In this document: positions 1 through 8,811 of the stretch, in pieces | Numbering within the stretch: position 1 is the first letter of the stretch | Layout: every line of letters begins with the position of its first letter | Assembly: GCA_937906355.1 (NCBI GenBank) | Contig: CALCWF010000191.1 | Span: 1 to 37,147 of the forward strand | Direction: 5' to 3' | Length of the DNA stretch: 37,147 nucleotides | From: an uncultured Rickettsiales bacterium | GTDB lineage: Bacteria; Pseudomonadota; Alphaproteobacteria; Rickettsiales; Deianiraeaceae | Program-made: the position numbers and the translations under genes | The notes under the pieces: model-generated | The model's input: only the letters and a program-made list of their open reading frames with translations | Told to the model about the DNA's origin: nothing | Database searches by the model: none

Positions 1-2
1 TG

Positions 3-1262
3 CATTGTGCTGATAGTTTGAATGTAGCGAAAGAGGGTTCACAATTTGGTGTTAATTTGAAAGTTGAAAAGATTGATATAGCAAAGATCGTTGAATATTC
101 GAGAAACGTTGTCAAGAAGCTGACCGGCGGGGTTGAAATGCTCTTTAAAAAAAACAAGGTTCAACTTGTCAAAGGCTATGGTGTTTTTAAAAAAAAGAAT
201 ACACTCGAAGTAAAGACTAGTGACGGCAAGATTGAGACAATACAAGCTAAGTATTTTGTTATTGCAACAGGTGCTTCTCCAAGGATTTTAGATGGTTATG
301 ATGTCGATGAGGATTTAATAAGCACGTATCGTGGTGCAATGACGCCAAAAGTTTTACCGAAGGAGGTCGTGATTATTGGTGGTGGTGTTATAGGTATAGA
401 ATTTGCATCGTTCTATAATGCAATTGGCTCTAAGGTTCATGTTTTACAGTCTGGTGTTGATATTTTAATGACGGAAGATGCTGAAATTCGTAAGAAGGCA
501 CGAACGACCTTTACGAAGAATGGAATAGACATTCATACGAGCGTGAAGGTCTTATCTAATAAGAAGATGGGTAGCAGACAGATCGAGCTCTTGTATGAAG
601 AAAATAATAAAAAAGAAAAGCTGATATGTGATAAGTTAATTTTATCAGTTGGAGTTATACCAAATACAACGAACTTTGGTCTTGAAAAAACCGGTGTTTT
701 ACTTGATAAAGGTTGTATTAAAACTGACGATAAGTGCAAGACGAACGTAAGTAATATTTATGCGATCGGAGATGTGACTTATGGACCTTGGCTGGCTCAT
801 AAAGCTTCACGCGAGGGGATCATTGTTGCTGATTCGATAGCGATTGTGGAGAAAAAGATTGAGTGTAGTGCGATTCCGGTTCCGATGAATAAGAATAATA
901 TTCCTGGATGTATTTATTCGTTTCCACAAATTGCGAGTATAGGGCTCACAGAGGAGAAAGCGAAGGAGAAGGGGATAAAGTATAAGGTTGGAACGTTTTC
1001 TGGCGTTGGTAATGGCAAGTCCATTGCTTCAAATGAGCTGGATAATTTTGTTAAGGTTTTGTTTGACGAGAAAACGCATGAGTTGATAGGGGCTCATATG
1101 TTTGGCTCGAATATGGCTGAGATGATTCACTCTTTGTGCGTTGGTAAATGTGCCGAGTTGTTGCCGGAAGATTTAGATGCTACTATTTTTGCACACCCGA
1201 CCGTAAGCGAGATGATACCAGAGGCGATATTAGATGCTTTTGGTAAGGCGATACATAAGTAA
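3..1262 (+). CDS. lpd: Dihydrolipoyl dehydrogenase (E3), 5' end cut off by window
   Basis: This flavoenzyme reoxidises dihydrolipoamide on the E2 subunits of pyruvate and 2-oxoglutarate dehydrogenase, passing electrons through FAD and a redox disulfide to NAD+. The frame is open from the first bases of the window, so the true start and the FAD-binding/CxxxxC amino terminus (about 50 residues) lie upstream. The TTG at 18 is not a real start. Visible motifs are ATGASP, the NAD-binding glycine loop GGGVIGIEFAS, the second FAD motif YAIGDV, and the dimer-interface HPTVSE near the carboxyl end, which carries the catalytic His-Glu pair. The remaining length fits a normal E3 of about 465 residues. 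The next gene downstream is on the other strand, so lpd probably ends its transcript. Other members of the disulfide oxidoreductase family (glutathione or mercuric reductase) are less likely given the LPD-like carboxyl domain. Confidence 0.93.
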   Translation, partial: HCADSLNVAKEGSQFGVNLKVEKIDIAKIVEYSRNVVKKLTGGVEMLFKKNKVQLVKGYGVFKKKNTLEVKTSDGKIETIQAKYFVIATGASPRILDGYDVDEDLISTYRGAMTPKVLPKEVVIIGGGVIGIEFASFYNAIGSKVHVLQSGVDILMTEDAEIRKKARTTFTKNGIDIHTSVKVLSNKKMGSRQIELLYEENNKKEKLICDKLILSVGVIPNTTNFGLEKTGVLLDKGCIKTDDKCKTNVSNIYAIGDVTYGPWLAHKASREGIIVADSIAIVEKKIECSAIPVPMNKNNIPGCIYSFPQIASIGLTEEKAKEKGIKYKVGTFSGVGNGKSIASNELDNFVKVLFDEKTHELIGAHMFGSNMAEMIHSLCVGKCAELLPEDLDATIFAHPTVSEMIPEAILDAFGKAIHK

Positions 1263-1305
1263 AATATATACGTGCTGGCTATAGTCATTATTATATAATT
1301 GATTA

Positions 1306-1623
1306 TTATACGGTTTTTCCATATTTATTTTGTAGAATTTTTGTTCTTTTAGTATTGTTCTTATTATTCTTATTCTTTTTTGCTACGTTTGTTGCATCTA
1401 GCTTATTCGATGTTTTTTTGTGCGATCTATCTGATTTTACATTTGTCTCGATTGTTATAGAGTTGTAGGTAGCAATACTGCATAGCGATGCTATTAGTAT
1501 AAATATAAAGCATTTGTTAGGAAAGTTTTTGCTCGTCAAAAATTCAACGAATAGTTGAATTCGTTTATTTACGTAATTGTCAAGCAATATATGATATATA
1601 TATATATAGTTTATATCTATCAT
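1306..1623 (-). CDS. Doubtful small membrane-anchored Lys/Asn-rich protein
   Basis: This 105-codon reading frame is the only candidate in the 509-base gap between lpd and valS. It would encode one hydrophobic segment (about residues 37-58, NKCFIFILIASLCSIATY) followed by a Lys/Asn-rich tail of about 45 residues. No family is recognised. The cysteine in the hydrophobic segment does not sit in a proper lipobox. The start region is a low-complexity ATATAT stretch with no convincing ribosome binding site, so the frame may be fortuitous. The rest of the gap (1624-1771) shows a short direct repeat TTGCTGAAA and no gene, RNA or strong terminator that I can see. Confidence 0.25.
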   Translation of the reverse strand: MIDINYIYIYHILLDNYVNKRIQLFVEFLTSKNFPNKCFIFILIASLCSIATYNSITIETNVKSDRSHKKTSNKLDATNVAKKNKNNKNNTKRTKILQNKYGKTV

Positions 1624-1771
1624 GTATACAAATATATGTCTTTAACATTTGACGGAGATATATAGAATTGCTGAAAAGAAGTTGCTGAAATGACAATACC
1701 ATTATACCCTTATGATTATGAGTGTGGGTGGGGTGATTATTGCTACCAATTACTACCATTATATGATAGTA

Positions 1772-4750
1772 TTATAACATAATATCAAATGTATCGCCAC
1801 AACAGATTTCTTCGATACTTAACATTGATTTTACATCTTCGAACAGATCTTTCATCTCCTTATCTTTTTCAAGTAAGTCATCTAAGCTGTTTGATTTTTT
1901 ATCAGCTTTTACTTTACTTTTTTGCAAGCATTTGCCATTCTTGTTAATGCTGACATTGCTATTATAGCAGTCATCTAGCAACTTATTTGGAATAATGAGT
2001 TTTTTGATTGGGGCTTTAATTGAAATCTTCATTTCTGCTTTTTTTTGACGAATGAAATTTATTATTTCTAGTGCGATTTTTTGCGTTTTTTGTGTTGCTT
2101 TTACGAGAGAATCATTGCAAGAATCATATTCTTGTTGAATGCAACAGATGAATTTGTTGAGCATGCCACGTTCGTGGACTTCGTTGCCGAAAATTTCACG
2201 ATATATCGTGCTAGTTACGTGCGGTATGAACGGTGCGAACAGTAACAGAAAGGCTTCTGTCATTATTCTCAGAGTGATAAGTGCCGATTCGTCTTCGTTA
2301 TAGGCTCTTGCTTTGCAAATTTCTAGATAATTATCGCAAAATTCATCCCAGAAGAAACGTTCAACGACGTATTTTGCTTGTGAATATTCGAACTCATTGA
2401 ATGATTTTTTGTACTCTTCTATTACCGATTGCAGACGGGAAATTATCCATTTATCTGTTGTTTTATTTATTAAATCTTTGAAGTGTAGTTCCTGTTTATT
2501 GTTCTTTTTACCCCCTTCTTTTTTATCTAATACCATTGCGAACGTCGTGCCATTTTCGTTGGTTTCTTTGATTATGAAATTTTGCAGTTCTTTTTTTTCG
2601 AAGTGCGATACGGCAAATTTTGTTGAATTGATTAATTTATTGATTAGCTTTTTTCCGTCTAAAAATTTTGTCTCATTAAATGCCGTATCAACGCCTAAAC
2701 TGCAACTTGCCGACCAATAGCGAACAATATCACTGCCCTTCTCCTCTATTAAAGAGGTTGGAGTAATTACATTTCCAGCACTCTTTGACATTTTATTTCC
2801 ATCTTTTGCCAGACACCAACCAGAAAGCATTACATCTTTCCAAGGCAAAAAGTTGTTTTTACAAAATTCAACGCCAAGCTCTTCAAACCAACTTGTTGCT
2901 GTTTTGCCTTTTTTCAGCCATTTTGCCCTTTCATTTAATAATTTATTATCATTTTCGCACAATTTCATTAAATATGTTTTTAATAATGTTGTAAAAGTCC
3001 AAGTTCTGATTATTTCGTGTGCTTGTGGTCTTAAAGACGTTGGAACTAACCTGCCGTCTTCCCTTATTTTTGTTGATATAAAAGGACTTGATGAACTTGT
3101 AAACCATGTGTCAAAAACTTGGTTTAATGTATTTAACTCTATAAATTCATCAATTTCGTTTTTAATATCATTATAATTTTCTTTTTCAGCATATTTTTCT
3201 TCTATTTTTTCATATTTTTCTTTCCATTCTTTATTATATTCTTTATATTGTGTTGTATAATCATCTAATATTCCATTTGTATAACAACCTTCAAGATAAT
3301 GAAATGGATGTTCTATGTCTTCTATTTGTAAATTACAATACTCTTCAATAAAATTTTCACAATCTTCATATTCTTCTATTAAATCTTCTTTTAATTCTTC
3401 AAAACCATTATAATCAAAAGGTATCTCAATCCCAAAAAACCTATCTCTTGAAATACACCAATCTTGATTTAATCCCCCAATCCATTGAATTAAACGATTT
3501 TTGAAATGTGCCGGATGAAACTCTAACAGGTTTGCTAAGTACAACGAATCCTCTCTAAATTGAATATCTTTTACATACCATTGTATGCTTTCAATAATCT
3601 CAACTGGCTCTTTTGATCTTTCACCAACTTTTACAATGTGTTTTATTGGTTTTATTTCTTTTATCAATTTTACATTGTTTTCTTGTTCTTGTTTTTGTAT
3701 ATAATCTAAAATATATTTTCTTGCCTCTTTTGCTTTTGGATATTGTCCTTTTTCATTCTGTTGATAAAAATCTTTTTCAAATAATGTTTGTTCTTTGCGA
3801 AATCTACCTTCTTTATTTACAATAATTTTGCTTTTCAAATTATATTTTTTCACCCACTCAACGTCCTGCCAATCACCATAGGTGCAACACATTACAAGAC
3901 CTGTTCCTTTATCAATTCGCACTGCTTCGTCTGGCAGACAAGGTACTTTTTCTGTAATATTTGAAAATTGAATATATTTTCCTTTTAAATGTGCAAATCT
4001 TGGATCTTCTGGATTATAAAATACTGCAACACAAGCAGGTAAAAGCTCCGGTCTTGTTGTCATTATTTCAACTTGTTCTATTGATTTTTCACTATCTTTT
4101 GCATCAAAAACATTCCAAATTAAATAATGTTCCGCACCATCAACTTCTTTATCTTCGATTATAGACTGTGCCAATGCAGTTTGATCGACGACATCCCAGT
4201 AAACCGGTCCCGTTCTTTGTTCTGCAAGTCCTGCTTTTTTGAATGTTTCAAATGTTTTCCAAATATATTCTTTTGTTGTTGGCGCGATAGTTTGATATTT
4301 TTGTCTCCAATCGTATGAGATACCTAATGTTTTGAATAATTTTTCAAATTCTCTTTCTGCGTTATCGACGACGTCGTAGCACATTTTTATGAACTCATCT
4401 TTTTTGCCTTGTTTATTCATCCAAGAGCCTTTTACGTTGTTTGTTTTTTCGACAAGACGTTCCGTTGGAAGACCATTGTCGTCGAATCCTATTGGATAAA
4501 ATACGTTTTTACCTATCATTCGTTGATAGCGTGCAACGAAGTCGGTTTGACAGTATGAAAATACGTGTCCCATGTGTAAAAAACCAGATACAGTTGGCGG
4601 TGGCGTATCTATTATGAAATCTAGTTTTTTTGGTAAGGTTTCGTCCCATTCGTATATACCTTTTTTATTATCTTCTTTATTTTTTTTGAACCACAATTCT
4701 TGTTCTTTTGGTTCATTTTCTTGTGGGTTATACTTGATATCTATTGACAT
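1772..4750 (-). CDS. valS: Valyl-tRNA synthetase, archaeal type, mosaic composition
   Basis: This class I enzyme charges tRNA-Val and edits mischarged threonine. The HIGH signature appears as HMGH at residues 59-62 and the KMSKS loop at 653-657. The CP1 editing domain lies between the two halves of the Rossmann fold, and the anticodon-binding region follows (SRLQSVIEEY onward). At 992 residues it is long. The extra length includes a charged Glu/Lys/Tyr-rich stretch between SRDRFFGIEIPFDYN and VFDTWFTSS, where many relatives carry a CxxC zinc ribbon; no CxxC pair is visible here. Rickettsiales are known to carry an archaeal-type ValRS rather than the usual bacterial one, and this protein fits that. 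About 2750-4140 is strikingly poor in CpG compared with both ends, which suggests a recombined centre. No stop or frameshift is seen, so the gene should be functional. Confidence 0.95.
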   Translation of the reverse strand: MSIDIKYNPQENEPKEQELWFKKNKEDNKKGIYEWDETLPKKLDFIIDTPPPTVSGFLHMGHVFSYCQTDFVARYQRMIGKNVFYPIGFDDNGLPTERLVEKTNNVKGSWMNKQGKKDEFIKMCYDVVDNAEREFEKLFKTLGISYDWRQKYQTIAPTTKEYIWKTFETFKKAGLAEQRTGPVYWDVVDQTALAQSIIEDKEVDGAEHYLIWNVFDAKDSEKSIEQVEIMTTRPELLPACVAVFYNPEDPRFAHLKGKYIQFSNITEKVPCLPDEAVRIDKGTGLVMCCTYGDWQDVEWVKKYNLKSKIIVNKEGRFRKEQTLFEKDFYQQNEKGQYPKAKEARKYILDYIQKQEQENNVKLIKEIKPIKHIVKVGERSKEPVEIIESIQWYVKDIQFREDSLYLANLLEFHPAHFKNRLIQWIGGLNQDWCISRDRFFGIEIPFDYNGFEELKEDLIEEYEDCENFIEEYCNLQIEDIEHPFHYLEGCYTNGILDDYTTQYKEYNKEWKEKYEKIEEKYAEKENYNDIKNEIDEFIELNTLNQVFDTWFTSSSSPFISTKIREDGRLVPTSLRPQAHEIIRTWTFTTLLKTYLMKLCENDNKLLNERAKWLKKGKTATSWFEELGVEFCKNNFLPWKDVMLSGWCLAKDGNKMSKSAGNVITPTSLIEEKGSDIVRYWSASCSLGVDTAFNETKFLDGKKLINKLINSTKFAVSHFEKKELQNFIIKETNENGTTFAMVLDKKEGGKKNNKQELHFKDLINKTTDKWIISRLQSVIEEYKKSFNEFEYSQAKYVVERFFWDEFCDNYLEICKARAYNEDESALITLRIMTEAFLLLFAPFIPHVTSTIYREIFGNEVHERGMLNKFICCIQQEYDSCNDSLVKATQKTQKIALEIINFIRQKKAEMKISIKAPIKKLIIPNKLLDDCYNSNVSINKNGKCLQKSKVKADKKSNSLDDLLEKDKEMKDLFEDVKSMLSIEEICCGDTFDIML

Positions 4751-5009
4751 GTTTTACTATTTCTTTTTTGGAGATATTGATTTTATTTTCAACGACTTTT
4801 AGTGTAAATTAACGTAATATATAAAAACGACGTTGAGTGCTTTTGCTTTACTTGCTTATTTCTCGAAGAGATCGTTGTTTTATTATTATAATAATATGTA
4901 TTCGATTGTGTTTTGTTATCAACATTGATATTACTTTGAATACTTGATTCAAGTCCTGTTTGAGATTTGATACTATTTTTGCTAAGTTTTCTTACTTTTA
5001 GTATTTTGA

Positions 5010-6473
5010 CTATATTTTTCTAATTTTTGGTTCAAATTGAGTTGTTTTTTTGCCGAAATTATACCAGTTTATAAACTGTGAAATGCTATCGACTTGATCG
5101 TCGTGTTTGCATGCCGGGAAGGATAGTAGCTCTACTTCTAGTTCTTGCGTCCAAGGTTGTTCTTTTGCTATGAATAGACTACCAGCTTCGAGAATAGTTA
5201 ATATATCGTTTACTCTACATTCTTTTGACTTGGTGGGTTTGATAGCTATTATATTGTTATTGTCGACTTGCAGATCTTGTATCATTGAAGAGCCGTTTGA
5301 TTTATCTTCTATTAGGACTGCAATTGGTTTGTATTTCTCGATTAGTTCGAGGATTTTATTTTTTAATTCTGGATATGGGATTTTTAGTCTATACATATTG
5401 TATAGGTAGAATTTATTGTCTTTTATTGTAAAAATAGATATTGCCGTGAAGTCGTTCTCTGTTCCGAGACCAGAGGCACAGTCTATGCTGATGTAGTAGT
5501 TGAATGCGATTTTATTGTTAAATAGATTTTTTAGTTCTGTGATATCGAAGTATTTTAGCCAGCTTTTTTTAATCATATTACCTTCTAATGCGACTGGCGA
5601 TTGTTGATATTGAGCTTCAAAGTTATATTCTCCTAGGTCCTTACGAATAGTATTTAGAATTTTTTCTCCTTCCATTGACGGATGTAAAATGTCCCCGGGT
5701 TTACGTATTTTGTATAGTTTATCAAATAAATAGTATTTTTGCTCTTGTTCTGTGATTGACGGTAGGCAGACGCAAAACCAATCGTTATTTTTGTCATTAG
5801 ATAGAATATATCCGCTCAGATCCTCCATATGAAGTCGTTGCATTACGACGATTATTGAGCCATTATTTTTGTTATTCAATCTCGACGAGAACACTCCGGT
5901 GAACCAATTGATCGTTTTTTTACGATTTGCTTTGTTGTAGATTCCGACCGGATTGTGCGGATCGTCGATGATTAGAATATCTCCACCTTCTCCTGTTAGT
6001 GTTCCATTTACAGACGTAGCGAAACGAAAGCCATTTGCTGTTGTGCAAAATTTGTTTTTTTCATTCATTCCGTTTGATATTATTGTATTTGGAAAGGCTT
6101 TTTTATACCATTTTGATTGCATGATTTGTCTTGTATCTGTCGAGTGTTTTGTTGCTAATATTTTTGAATAGCTTGCGACTATTATACGTTTTGTCGGATC
6201 TTTACCGAGGATCCAAGCGGGAAACGAAACGCTACAAACGATTGATTTTAGGTATCTTGGTGGAATATTTATTAATAAACGCTTTATTTTTCCATTTTCG
6301 ACTTCTTCGAGAATATCACACAGATAGTCAAGATGCCAATTCCATTGTAGTTTTATAGACGGATTCAGTGTAGAGAAAGCTCTGCGTAGGAAATATTTCA
6401 TTTTTATCTTCGTGAGGGTTGAAAGTTTTTGCTTTGTTGTTTTTTTTATATTTTGATGTTCTTCTTTTTGCAT
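5010..6473 (-). CDS. Phage/GTA-type terminase large subunit
   Basis: This is a two-domain DNA-packaging motor. The ATPase has a Walker A of the form PPRYLKS at residues 71-77, typical of this terminase family rather than GxxxxGK[ST], and a Walker B ILIIDDPH ending at D170-D171. The carboxyl half is an RNase H-like nuclease with SIDCASGLGTENDF, VLIEDKSNGSS and the late HDDQVDSISQF acidic motif. At 487 residues it is a complete member of the psiM2 ORF9-like terminase group. No small terminase, portal, capsid or tail gene is nearby; its neighbours are valS and a pilin gene. It is therefore a lone terminase, perhaps a leftover of a prophage or gene transfer agent whose other genes are dispersed. 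The frame is intact, which argues for retained use. Confidence 0.88.
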   Translation of the reverse strand: MQKEEHQNIKKTTKQKLSTLTKIKMKYFLRRAFSTLNPSIKLQWNWHLDYLCDILEEVENGKIKRLLINIPPRYLKSIVCSVSFPAWILGKDPTKRIIVASYSKILATKHSTDTRQIMQSKWYKKAFPNTIISNGMNEKNKFCTTANGFRFATSVNGTLTGEGGDILIIDDPHNPVGIYNKANRKKTINWFTGVFSSRLNNKNNGSIIVVMQRLHMEDLSGYILSNDKNNDWFCVCLPSITEQEQKYYLFDKLYKIRKPGDILHPSMEGEKILNTIRKDLGEYNFEAQYQQSPVALEGNMIKKSWLKYFDITELKNLFNNKIAFNYYISIDCASGLGTENDFTAISIFTIKDNKFYLYNMYRLKIPYPELKNKILELIEKYKPIAVLIEDKSNGSSMIQDLQVDNNNIIAIKPTKSKECRVNDILTILEAGSLFIAKEQPWTQELEVELLSFPACKHDDQVDSISQFINWYNFGKKTTQFEPKIRKI

Positions 6474-6576
6474 ATTGCATTTTTTTATTACGTCATATAG
6501 TGAGCGATGTTAAAACTTTATGGAAGGCAAAAGAGAACTTCTTTATGAAAACTTCTTTATTATCTTTTATTCGAAG

Positions 6577-6589
6577 CGGATGACATCCG
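6577..6589. promoter_or_regulatory. 13-nt palindrome between terminase and pilin genes
   Basis: CGGATG and CATCCG are separated by one base (A), giving a perfect dyad about 100 bases upstream of the terminase start and downstream of the pilin gene on the same strand. It is followed by GTCGAC. It is the most GC-rich spot in this 268-base gap. It could be an operator or a short hairpin. There is no T-run after it on either strand, so it is not a typical terminator. Confidence 0.25.
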
Positions 6590-6741
6590 GTCGACGTTTA
6601 TCGCTCGTTGCATTCTTATGAATAATCTCGTGAATAATTTACTTAAGGATTAAGACGATGTTATAGTTAATATGAAACGACGAAACGACATAATAGCAGT
6701 TAGTCGTGATTATGATCATATAGTTGCGATTAATTTAGCAA

Positions 6742-7434
6742 TTAATTACAACGGAAAGGTTTTCCGGTTATAACTGTCACGATAGAGTCGTAACCAAATA
6801 TTGCGGCCATACCACATACAATAGCGAGCACCAATCCCCACGTTACTTTTCCAAAGAAGAACATTATACCAAGAACTATAAAGGCGACCCCTGATATTGC
6901 ACGACCGACACTACCTGTTATTATTTTTATTGCATTACATATTGCCTGACCGAAAGCGTTACTTTCACTTGTACCACCAAGTGATACACAAATACCGACG
7001 TGATCCGTTTCTTTTTCCATTTGCTCGTCTTTGTCATCGTCTGTAAATTGATCTTCGAACTTTTTCGAACTCCCTTTGCTTATTACGCATGTATTCTTTC
7101 CTAAGACTTGACAATCAGTGTCTTTCATGCAATACATTTCGCCAGCCGCGTTGCACATGTACATTGGCTCGTTTCTTGAAAGCGTGCTTTCTATTGCCTC
7201 ACAACTTGTATTTTTTAGTATTGAATATCTATCGCAAAGCGATTGATCTGCCACATTATTTGTGTCATCGTAGCAATTTATTGCAATTGCTTTTTTATGT
7301 TCCGTTCCTTTTGTGACAGGATACCCTTTTATATCATCGGCTGACGCTGTGATACTAAAAGAAGCGAAAAAAAACATTAATAGAGATAATAAAATTTCTT
7401 TTCTCACGAATAACATATTGTTTTTCATAACCAT
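6742..7434 (-). CDS. VirB2-like pilin with cysteine-rich extracytoplasmic extension
   Basis: From the ATG at 7434 the protein has a signal peptide (LLSLLMFFFASFSITASA, cleavage predicted before DD), then an extracytoplasmic region of about 125 residues with eight cysteines. A TrbC/VirB2-like module follows: NAFGQAICNAIKIITGSVG and two hydrophobic helices with a short loop between (about residues 180-215). VirB2 is the major pilin of type IV secretion and is normally about 100-130 residues. Here the pilin module is at the carboxyl end of a 230-residue protein. The even number of cysteines suggests disulfides in the periplasm or outside. No other vir gene is adjacent; virB9 lies 9 kb away, as expected of dispersed Rickettsiales rvh genes. 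The TTG at 7443 is an alternative start. The pilin assignment is fairly secure for the last 75 residues, and the extension is unrecognised. Confidence 0.75.
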   Translation of the reverse strand: MVMKNNMLFVRKEILLSLLMFFFASFSITASADDIKGYPVTKGTEHKKAIAINCYDDTNNVADQSLCDRYSILKNTSCEAIESTLSRNEPMYMCNAAGEMYCMKDTDCQVLGKNTCVISKGSSKKFEDQFTDDDKDEQMEKETDHVGICVSLGGTSESNAFGQAICNAIKIITGSVGRAISGVAFIVLGIMFFFGKVTWGLVLAIVCGMAAIFGYDSIVTVITGKPFRCN

Positions 7435-7523
7435 TGATATCAAAATAAATTGAATATTATTTTCTTTTTAGAGAAGAACTTTAGAAAATATATTTTTCAA
7501 GCGTTTTTTGCATTTTGATTTAT

Positions 7524-7856
7524 ATGGGTGAGAAAGTGAGAATAACTTTTATTCAAAAAGACAAAGCAAAGGTTGAAGTTGATGCTGAGGTGGGACAGAC
7601 TTTGCTTGACGTTATAAAGGCAAATTCAATTGACGTTATTGGTGCTTGTGATGGTGCTTGTGCGTGTGGCACATGCCATGTCTATGTAGATCAAGAGACA
7701 TTGAAGAGGATTGGCGATATTTCTAGCGACAAAGTTTCTGACGATGAAAAAAATGTTCTCGATATTGTTTTTAACGTTCAGCCGAATTCACGTCTTGCGT
7801 GTCAGATGTTGATAACAAAAGACATGGATGGTGCCGTGATAACAGTTCCAGAGTGA
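7524..7856 (+). CDS. fdx: [2Fe-2S] ferredoxin, adrenodoxin type
   Basis: This is a small electron carrier of the ISC-type ferredoxin family, which supplies electrons for iron-sulfur cluster assembly. The cluster ligands are visible in CDGACACGTCHVYV (pattern C-x5-C-x2-C) and in the later SRLACQM cysteine. The ATG at 7524 gives a 110-residue protein of normal length; the upstream TTG at 7515 adds only three residues. The gene is divergent from the pilin gene and lacks hscA/hscB neighbours, so it is not in a canonical isc operon here. Confidence 0.93.
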   Translation: MGEKVRITFIQKDKAKVEVDAEVGQTLLDVIKANSIDVIGACDGACACGTCHVYVDQETLKRIGDISSDKVSDDEKNVLDIVFNVQPNSRLACQMLITKDMDGAVITVPE

Positions 7857-7950
7857 TTTACGCGACATCTTTGCTATATAATTGAGTTATAGACAAATGA
7901 AACATATAAAAGAGATAGTGCATGTAAACAATCTACATTGTGTCGACGAA

Positions 7951-8751
7951 ATGTTGAGAATTATGCCATCTGTAATTTGTTTTGATTATTTACATCTACA
8001 AGATCAGTTAGATCTTCTAAAAAAAGGTGGTATTAAAACAATACATGCGGACGTTATGGACGGTGCATTTGTTAGACAGATTACGATTGGAGCAGATTTT
8101 ATAAATCAGATAAAGAATGATAACCCTGATATTGCAATAGATACGCATTTGATGATCGTTGATCCGCTAAGTAAGATTGAAATGTTTGCGAAGTGTTCGG
8201 ATGAGATTACTTTTCACTATGAAGCGACGGGTGCAAATAATATTGGCGATATTGATGAGTGTATCGAGATTTTAGATAAAATTCATTCTTGCGAGAGTAA
8301 TATTAAAGCCGGAATTGCTGTAAGTCCGGATACTCCGATTGATGTTTTGAAACCTCTATTTGAGAGGGAAAATAGTCGCAAAAAGAAGGAGAAAGATTGT
8401 ATGGCTTTGATTAATAAGATATTGATAATGTCGGTTAAACCCGGTTTGTCAGGTCAAGTGTTTATCGAAAAATCGATAGAAAAGATTGACAAATTAAGCG
8501 AGTTGCTACGTGAGTTTGATTTAGTTGATACGGTTGATATACAGATTGACGGAGGTATAAACGAACGGGTGCTAACAGAATTATTGGATAAAAATATAGC
8601 TTCATTTGTTGTTGGTAGTGCTTTGCATAAAAACATAGACGGGCGTGTTTGTGGCGACAGACGACGAATTTTAAAAAATAATTTAGAGAGATTTAGAAAA
8701 ATTCTTTGTGCCAAGAAAGAAAACAGGAAAGAAAAATTGATGGAAAAATAG
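7951..8751 (+). CDS. rpe: Ribulose-phosphate 3-epimerase
   Basis: This TIM-barrel metal enzyme interconverts ribulose 5-phosphate and xylulose 5-phosphate in the non-oxidative pentose phosphate pathway. Motifs in order are MPSVICFDYLHL near the start, the metal-binding HADVMDG, DTHLMI, TFHYEA, the phosphate-binding MSVKPGLSGQVF and QIDGGIN. The start at 7951 (MLRIMPSV) matches the usual family amino terminus; an ATG at 7897 would add 18 residues with no family counterpart. The protein is longer than the usual 220 residues because of a Lys-rich insert before the SVKPG motif and a basic carboxyl tail. It follows fdx by about 95 bases. Confidence 0.93.
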   Translation: MLRIMPSVICFDYLHLQDQLDLLKKGGIKTIHADVMDGAFVRQITIGADFINQIKNDNPDIAIDTHLMIVDPLSKIEMFAKCSDEITFHYEATGANNIGDIDECIEILDKIHSCESNIKAGIAVSPDTPIDVLKPLFERENSRKKKEKDCMALINKILIMSVKPGLSGQVFIEKSIEKIDKLSELLREFDLVDTVDIQIDGGINERVLTELLDKNIASFVVGSALHKNIDGRVCGDRRRILKNNLERFRKILCAKKENRKEKLMEK

Positions 8752-8811
8752 ATTCAAGAAAAGGTAGAGAAAAGAGCGAAATTGTTCTAATTTTGGAAAA
8801 GAGACGATAGT

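Noticed and set aside
4881..4900. AT-only palindrome ATTATTATAATAAT between terminase and valS
   Set aside because: Such symmetry arises easily in AT-rich spacer DNA, and there is no other signal with it.
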